A stretch of DNA of 64,000 bases, taken from Ligustrum vulgare. Taxonomy: Eukaryota; Streptophyta; Magnoliopsida; Lamiales; Oleaceae. Both the position numbers and the translations under genes were made by a program. This document shows, piece by piece, positions 57,776 through 64,000 of the stretch (its first letter is position 1; the number at the start of each line of letters is the position of its first letter). The DNA is taken from NCBI GenBank assembly GCA_963555705.1, contig OY743170.1, positions 33,369,362 to 33,433,361 on the forward strand, read 5' to 3'. A model generated the notes under the pieces. It did no database searches and was not told where the DNA came from. It saw nothing but the letters and a program-made list of their open reading frames with translations.

Positions 57776-59489
57776 TTTTTGTGTTTGTTTGCTTAATTGA
57801 GAATTTTTAAGGTCGACATGCGAATTGAAATTGAAAGAGAGTGCGCATGATTTGGAACAACTATAAACAGATAGAAAGTTGTTTTATGCCATCATTTCCT
57901 GCGCATGGAATTCTGGAAAAATTAAACGGGTATACTTGAGACATATGGACCTCTATTTATTGATGGCAAATAAAATCATAATCCATCATATCATCTTAAT
58001 TATAAGTTCTTAAGAATGCCTTTAAACATTGATAATCACACAAAATCCTCCTAAAGAATTGGCCACCAAGATTGTCTCTAATTTAAAAATCAGGATTTAG
58101 CTAGATGGAGAGTAATGGAAGAAAAATATGTTATAAGACCAATGAATTAATTAAAACTAACATGACTTGTGGTTATCTATTAATTTAATACAACTTGATG
58201 TTTCGATAAGTATACCTACTACAAACCCCGAATCACGTGTCAACACCCAGCATAATCATATTAAAAAGAGGATTGTCTAGGCCTTAACGAAGTCAAATAA
58301 GACATTTTATAGGGTTCTCAAGTCAATTACCTTAGTCAAAACGTCGCTTAACCTTACAATAGAGAAATGTTGAGGAAACCAAATTAGCCTCAGTTCGGAG
58401 GCGGAAAACTGATTATAATCAGTACATTTCGCATATCTCAAGGTGGATGTGGATTTAAAAATTGGAGAGAGAAAATATATGTCTTTAAAAAGTGGTATTG
58501 AAAATTAGACCAATTATAAACCAAATTTTAAACCAATTACCGAAGAGGCTTAGTTTGGTAAGTAGAAAGACACTCGGTTAAGCTCCATCTGATTGAGACT
58601 TGCACTTGACTAAACGGACCACCAAGCACATTCACTCTCCTAGAACACGGTTTATCATATGAAATTATATTCCAAAGCACCACGAGGACCCTTATTGCAT
58701 AACCAACGACATGAAAATTGTCAAATGTATATTCCTCTTAGAAGAGCTGGATGTTATTCACTGAGAAGTCATGAAATCTATACCTGACCATGCTTCAAAC
58801 ATACTCTATGAGAGCTACTCCTTTGACGAGTGATTGGGAAGTTTGTCACCCACACACATGGCAGCAATCCCTTTTTTTATTCATCACATCAATTTCAAAA
58901 TCAACAACTCAAAATTCTCTACATCATTTTCGGTCACCATTTTCGGGCTCTTTAATATTTTTCGATCTACCACTACATGTGTTCCCTCAATGCTGGGGTT
59001 CCAAGTTCACCAACCTTTCATGAAACTTAATGGATCCTAGAAAATTAACAGAAACTTCACACACGCCACCTAATGTATCCAAAGTGTGTCGGAAGCGTGT
59101 CAATGTCTTATACGCATCGAACACCAACTCGTAGATGTTGAAGGCGTGTTGATGCATCAGAGACCATATTTCTTTAGGTATGCATCTACTTTGAATTAAC
59201 CAAAACTCCCTCAATTTGATTTCTCAATCTCAAATACAAACCTAAGCTTAGGCATCATAGTGCAGTCCATCACCTAGTTCTTTTTTTTTTTTTTTTATTG
59301 GAAGGTCGAGCACACTTTCACGTATCTTCTTTTACTTATTTAGAATTTGATTCCCAAAGCACCAGTAAACATAGAAATCATAGTAATTTTACGTAAAAAA
59401 AATGCAATGAACCAAACAAAATAAAGAAAAATGATCTATATTCAACTTATATTTTGTAAAAAGAAAATATAACTTATCCTCATTTTATC

Positions 59490-59490
<1 letters not shown>
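57776..59490. other. Unassigned region upstream of the OFP gene
   Basis: No gene recognised. Contains the dispersed repeat core AAATTGGAGAGAGAAAAT (58458) also seen at 7430-7560. The short open frames at 58790-59214 look like chance. Distal regulatory DNA for the OFP gene cannot be excluded. Confidence 0.35.
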
Positions 59491-59492
<2 letters not shown>

Positions 59493-59547
<55 letters not shown>

Positions 59548-59559
59548 GAGGAGGAGGAA
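59493..59559. promoter_or_regulatory. GAGA microsatellite upstream of the OFP gene
   Basis: About 52 bp of GA dinucleotides followed by GGA triplets, 540 bp before the TATA box. GA repeats are known targets of plant BBR/BPC GAGA-binding proteins; a role here is inference. A further GT-then-GA run lies in the 5' leader (60118-60142). Confidence 0.6.
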
Positions 59560-60032
59560 AGACACTGACAAAGAATCATTTTTTTTTCTCTTTTACTTCC
59601 CTTCATAACTAACATTCTCTTTCATCAATGTATACTTTTAAGGTCTTGCAGCTATCCTATGATTATAAAGACTCACCAATGGCAATGTAGTGCGTGTGTG
59701 TGAGAGAGAGGGTGACCAACTAAATTATGCACTAAAGTTGAACCAGCATGAAATAGAATCAGCACAAACCTGTCCCCTATTGCTTCCTCCACTTGCATTG
59801 ATGCAGTGTTTCCCCTGGAGGCCCCATCAAAGTTTCTTTTATATATGATTGTCTCCCACCTTCTAATATCAAAAATCAACTCTTTCTTTTGCTTTCATTA
59901 TAATTAAGGTATATGTTATAGAGGATACTCACATAGCCATCTATTTGTGCCAATACTTGCACGCGAATACACTAACACGACCACGATCACGTACACTGAG
60001 AGAGTAATAAGAACCAATTTGTTTGAGGTTCA

Positions 60033-60040
60033 CTATAAAA
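60033..60040 (+). promoter_or_regulatory. TATA box of the OFP gene
   Basis: CTATAAAA in GTTCACTATAAAACTCCTCC, about 112 bp upstream of the chosen ATG. Confidence 0.8.
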
Positions 60041-60151
60041 CTCCTCCTCCTATCTCTCTCTAATCTTCATTCTCAAACATAATATAGAACCAAAAAGCCT
60101 AAGTATCTAATTGTCTCAGTGTGTGTGTGTGTGAGAGAGAGATCATCTTCA

Positions 60152-61267
60152 ATGGGCAATCACAGATTCAGATTGTCAGATATGATGCCAAATGCCTGGT
60201 TTTACAAGCTCAAAGACATGAGCAAAACCAGAAACCATAACACAATCAACAAAAAGAGGCCTTCAACGACAAAAACAGCCGAAAAGCCACATTTTTCACA
60301 ACCAAGAAAATCCTACTACACCACAGAATCCATCAGAGTCGATAAACTCTATACTTCACCAAAGAATCAAAAACCCTTTGATCCACCAAGGAAATCATCG
60401 AAGAAAAGATCAAAGAGAAAGACTGTGTACAAGCCTTCACCAAGACAAATTAGCCCTTCAGTTTGCAACTATCAGGAGTCAGTGAACCCAGTCAGGCATA
60501 AGGTCGAACAGTTTCAGGACTATTTTGAGTGCTCAACTGTCAGTTCTACTGTCATGGATTTCCTTAAATCTCCCACCTCTGAATTTGATTCTGACACCCT
60601 TGATGCTCCTCCATTGGTAAATGGACTTGCATCGTGTTCGAGTTCCTGCAGTTGTGCTTTCAACTCTTCGGGTAATGATATCATCATGGACATGGATGAA
60701 AAGATGTGCGCATTGGAAATGAAAGAAACCGATGAATTATTCAATATTATATCAGACCCAAAACTTCCTCCAATTCTCACAAAACCCACAAAACTCAACA
60801 CCATCACCATGGAGCCATTTCCAGAACAAGATCATGCCCAGATCAGGAATCCTTCTTCATTCTCTGATGAAACCGATAGTAATTGCAATCAGAAACAAAC
60901 TCCCATATCCCGAAAATCTACATCCCCTTCAGCAGGAGTGAAGATCCGCAGCAATTCGCCAAGACTAGCAAGCAAGAAAATCAAAGGGAACCGAAATATT
61001 ATAGCAATTAGCAGACGATCAAACGAACAACAGAAGAAAAATGAAATATACACGGAGAGTGTTGCAATTGTGAAGGCATCATTTGATCCTGAAAAAGATT
61101 TCAAGGAATCCATGATGGAAATGATAGTGGAAAACAATATCCGGGCATCCAAAGATTTGGAAAATCTTCTGGCTTGTTATCTTTCATTGAATTCAGATGA
61201 ATATCATGATCTTATTATCAAGGCGTTTGAGCAAATTTGGTTCAACATTGCTGAAGATCAGTCATAG
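60152..61267 (+). CDS. OFP: OVATE family protein (OFP), intact intronless gene
   Basis: OFPs are plant transcriptional repressors and partners of TALE homeodomain and TRM proteins that affect organ shape and secondary walls. The 371-residue frame has the conserved OFP N terminus, MGNHRFRLSDMMPNAWFYKL, so ATG 60152 is chosen over the in-frame ATG at 60119, which would add eleven residues encoded by the GT/GA repeat. Residues 80-90 are a basic cluster (KSSKKRSKRK), a likely nuclear signal. A serine/cysteine stretch (LASCSSSCSCAF) lies in the middle. The C-terminal OVATE domain spans about 299-366, with SVAIVKASFDPEKDF, MIVENNIRASKDLENLLACY, LNSDEYHDLIIKAF and IWFNI. Stop TAG 61265-61267. No intron is needed, as usual for OFPs. 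A Helitron begins 130 bp past the stop. Which OFP subgroup it belongs to is not decided. Confidence 0.96.
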   Translation: MGNHRFRLSDMMPNAWFYKLKDMSKTRNHNTINKKRPSTTKTAEKPHFSQPRKSYYTTESIRVDKLYTSPKNQKPFDPPRKSSKKRSKRKTVYKPSPRQISPSVCNYQESVNPVRHKVEQFQDYFECSTVSSTVMDFLKSPTSEFDSDTLDAPPLVNGLASCSSSCSCAFNSSGNDIIMDMDEKMCALEMKETDELFNIISDPKLPPILTKPTKLNTITMEPFPEQDHAQIRNPSSFSDETDSNCNQKQTPISRKSTSPSAGVKIRSNSPRLASKKIKGNRNIIAISRRSNEQQKKNEIYTESVAIVKASFDPEKDFKESMMEMIVENNIRASKDLENLLACYLSLNSDEYHDLIIKAFEQIWFNIAEDQS

Positions 61268-61396
61268 AATTTTCAGTTTTATCTGTCCATGTAATTCTAT
61301 ATGTAATTATCCATAACGAGGTCATAAGATCTTCCTTTGCACTATTGAACATGACTGCTTGTATAATATAAAATTTTAGCTTGATTTTCATCCAAA

Positions 61397-63047
61397 TCTT
61401 TATATTTATAAAAATAAAAGTAAAAGTCAGAAGAGATGCTCATTTTGAAGGAAAATTTTCATTTAATGACATTATTTCCTCACTTTTACTGTATAAAAAT
61501 ATAAAATATAAATATAAATAAATAAAGAAAAGATAACGATTTTTATAGGAAAATTTATTATTTATTACATAATATTTAGTAAGAGTTGTAATAAATAGTA
61601 TTTACATTGGAAATGAAAAAATTAGATTAATATATTTGAACATAAATAATGTGATATTTATGTAAATGTGTTATGTAGGAAATGAAAAAATTGAATTAAT
61701 ATATTTGAACATAAATAATGTGATATCTATGTAAATATGTTATATTGAAAATGAAAATTTTGGATTAATATATTTGAAAATAAATAAATGCATGCTATAT
61801 AAATTTGTTAATTTAGAAATGAAAATTTTGAATTAATATATTTTGAAAATAAATAAATAAAATTATTGAAGTTTTACTTCCTAATATGTCAATAAATAAG
61901 TAGGTTCTTCAATAAGTATATTACAAAAATAATTAATTATTTGCTATCAATTTTTTACCACCAATGATAAATTGGTAGAAAATTTAATCATTTCACCATT
62001 TTGACAAAAATTGGTATGTTTAAAAAACAAGGAAAAATAAAATATATTAATTAATATATTGGATTTCGAATAAAATATATGTAAGCAACATATTAAAAAA
62101 TAAAGTTAATTAAAATTATAACATATTAAAAGGAAAATAGGTGATAAAGTAGGCAAATTTTCAGAAAAAACATAAATAAAAGTCAAAAGAAATTTGATAT
62201 AAAAATTTTAATTAAATTTCAAATTTTGAGTTTCGCTTTACACTGAGTGTACATACAGAATATATATATTAAAGTTTCCAACTCAATAACATGTGTTATG
62301 TTGAAAATGAAAATTTTGGATTAATATATTTAAAATAAATAAATATATGCTATATAAATTTGTTAAGTTAGAAATGAAAAAATTGAATTCATATATTTTG
62401 AAAATAAATAAATAAAATCATCGAAATTTTACTTCCTAACATGTCAATAAATGAGTAGGCTCTTCAATACGCAGGTTATAAAAATAATTAATTATTTTTT
62501 ATCAATTTTTTAACCATATATATTTTCTCTCCCTAATTTTCAGCAGCTATTTTTTACCTCAAAATCATAAATAAACAAATTCATAAACCAAACAGTATTA
62601 CCAAATTGAGGCTTAATCATTTCATCATTTTGACAAAAATTGACATGTTTAAAAATATATATATTAATTAATATATTGGATTTCAAATAAAATATATCTA
62701 AGCAACATATTAAAAAATATATTTACTAAAAAATTATAACATATTAAAAGGGAAAAAGGTGATGAGGGGGCAAATTTTTAGAGAAAAACATAATTAAAAG
62801 TCAAAAGAAACTCTATATAAAAAATTTAATGAAGTGCTAAATTTTGAGTGGCGTGGTATACTTAGTGTACATGTAGAATTTTTTATTTTGATTAGTTTTG
62901 TTTTCTTTTAAGTTTTCAATTCAATAACATTTTGTATTGAAATTTTATTTGAATTATGTTTTTTTTATATGATTGTATAATCAAGATATTTTCAAAATTA
63001 TGATTTAAAAATTATATATTCCGTGCGTCGCACGGATAGACAACTAG
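61397..63047 (+). mobile_element. Non-autonomous Helitron in the 3' flank of the OFP gene, ~1.65 kb
   Basis: The 5' end is A/TCTTTATATTTATAAAAA then AAAAGTAAAAG. The 3' end is CCGTGCGTCGCACGGATAGA then CAACTAG/T at 63047, with a perfect CCGTGCG-T-CGCACGG stem. Same family as 13185-14722, with internal tandem units carrying ATGAAAAAATTG.ATTAATA. Confidence 0.82.
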
Positions 63048-63105
63048 TTTATTGTAATTTACCTTGTCAAACGCGCATCTTTGGTTGTTTTAACTTGTAA
63101 AAGTA

Positions 63106-63146
63106 CTAGTAATGTCACGTGCTATGCACGTGCTATGCACGTGCAT
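63106..63146 (-). mobile_element. Helitron 3' end, reverse orientation
   Basis: Reverse complement reads CACGTGCATAGCACGTG then ACATTACTAG/T, a palindromic hairpin followed by CTAG. The hairpin unit TATGCACGTGC is duplicated. The rest of the element would extend toward 64000; its 5' end is not seen. Confidence 0.65.
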
Positions 63147-63715
63147 CGATTGGCATAAAGTATATAATAGTGTTGAATTTATTTGAGTGAGATATGATGT
63201 TTAGCTCTTGTTTGGTATTCTTTAAAATGAACTCTTTTTTTACAGTACTCAATCTTAATCATTTATTAAAAGTTAAGCTTACAATATTTGACTTTTTAAC
63301 CAAATCTCAACTATCTATTCTCCTAAAAATTACTATTCATTTCCAAAAAAACTCTTTTAAAACAATAACAAACACACACTTAATGTGCACAAAATAAACT
63401 TATAAATTGCATTGAATACTGATATTTTGTTTACATTAATTATATGCCTACAATTTTGCAATATTGGTGGCACAAGTGTACAAAAATAGATGCATTTTCT
63501 GCCATAATTGAAGTGACTAGTTTATACATAACTGCAAAAGAAATGAGCACTAATAGAAGAGCTTTTGGAACTTTGCAATGTGGGTAGTAGGAGGCAAAAG
63601 GAAATCAAAAAGTATTTTGCTCAGCTTCATCTTCATCCGATTACTCTTGCTTCTTGTTTTTCGGTTTGAGGAGATGGAATTTCATTTTCATCAGCATGGT
63701 GTTCGCTAATTGAGA

Positions 63716-64000
63716 GTGTATGGATCACACAAGTAATAAAGTGGATTATTAGTCCAAATATCGTATCTACAAGGATTGAGCAAATTGTATTTTAGATTAA
63801 AGACCTTAACTGGAACTAGAAAATTTGCTTTGATATGAAATTTTTTGTTGAATACTAAATTAACAATTAAACTAAAAAGCAAGAAAATTGGTTTTATGAA
63901 AACTATGAAATGAAAATGTTAGAATTATGAATCCACTTTAACCCTATCATCTATATTTTGACATAAACATTTAATGACAATTTATGGGGTTTTGAAAATT
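63716..64000 (-). repeat. Partial Athila-like LTR (U5 end), cut by the window
   Basis: Minus-strand text GATACGATATTTGGACTAAT then CCACTTTATTACTTGTGTGA and CCATACAC matches the U5 ends at 48030-48082 and 20117-20200. The remainder lies beyond 64000. Confidence 0.7.

Noticed and set aside
60119..60151. Upstream start for the OFP protein
   Set aside because: It would add eleven residues encoded by a GT/GA repeat; the conserved OFP N terminus starts at 60152.

Overview
The window is nuclear DNA of a flowering plant, most likely a eudicot. The signs are split genes with GT/AG introns, AT-rich intergenic DNA, plant-type Ty3/gypsy (Athila-like) and Ty1/copia elements, Helitrons with CTAG ends, hAT, MULE-like and CACTA-like DNA transposons, an old caulimovirid insert, and plant gene families (SNX2-type sorting nexin, PPR, OVATE family protein). 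I see no tRNA, rRNA, CRISPR array or prokaryotic gene. The species cannot be named from the sequence.

Layout. 1-1252: 5'-truncated copia pol on the minus strand, running out of the window. 1722-3993: minus-strand sorting nexin 2 pseudogene (nonsense codon plus two frameshifts). 4.2-8.4 kb: unassigned AT-rich DNA with small duplications and a foldback repeat. 8.5-16.5 kb: chain of abutting non-autonomous Helitrons, one holding a 2.48-kb solo LTR with a perfect 5-bp target duplication. 14.7-18 kb: degraded pararetrovirus reverse transcriptase/RNase H, split by the Helitrons. 20.1-21.6 kb: second solo LTR with a perfect target duplication. 22.7-26.03 kb: decayed chromovirus-type gypsy gag-protease. 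26.03-48.1 kb: one old Athila-like element lacking its RT-integrase, into which a 3.15-kb hAT (28.0-31.2 kb) and a young 12.7-kb Athila-like element (33.4-46.1 kb) inserted separately, each with intact target duplications. 48.6-54 kb: tandem repeats, an LTR scrap, CACTA-like repeats, a reverse-strand Helitron and a MULE-type element. 55.9-57 kb: PPR pseudogene split by a short hAT element. 60.2-61.3 kb: an intact intronless OVATE family protein gene, the only apparently functional host gene here. 61.4-64 kb: a Helitron that starts about 130 bp past that gene's stop codon, a reverse Helitron end and an LTR end cut by the window.

The young Athila-like element is the most informative object. Its LTRs differ at about a dozen of 1,437 positions and pol is open for about 1,280 codons, but gag has one TAG, gag and pol are out of frame, and ORF3 has a one-base slip in a C7 run. 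Its U3 carries eight copies of the 12-bp palindrome TTACGGCCGTAA, or one-base variants, arranged as pairs 20-22 bp apart and repeated about every 65 bp. A homologous six-copy array lies between pol and ORF3, just before what looks like a spliced leader. This is my best candidate for an undescribed regulatory arrangement. Two structured-RNA candidates supported by compensatory changes are also reported: a stem-loop just after pol in both Athila-like elements, and four UUU-loop hairpins in the 2.48-kb solo LTR.

All calls come from reading the sequence. No database search or folding program was run.
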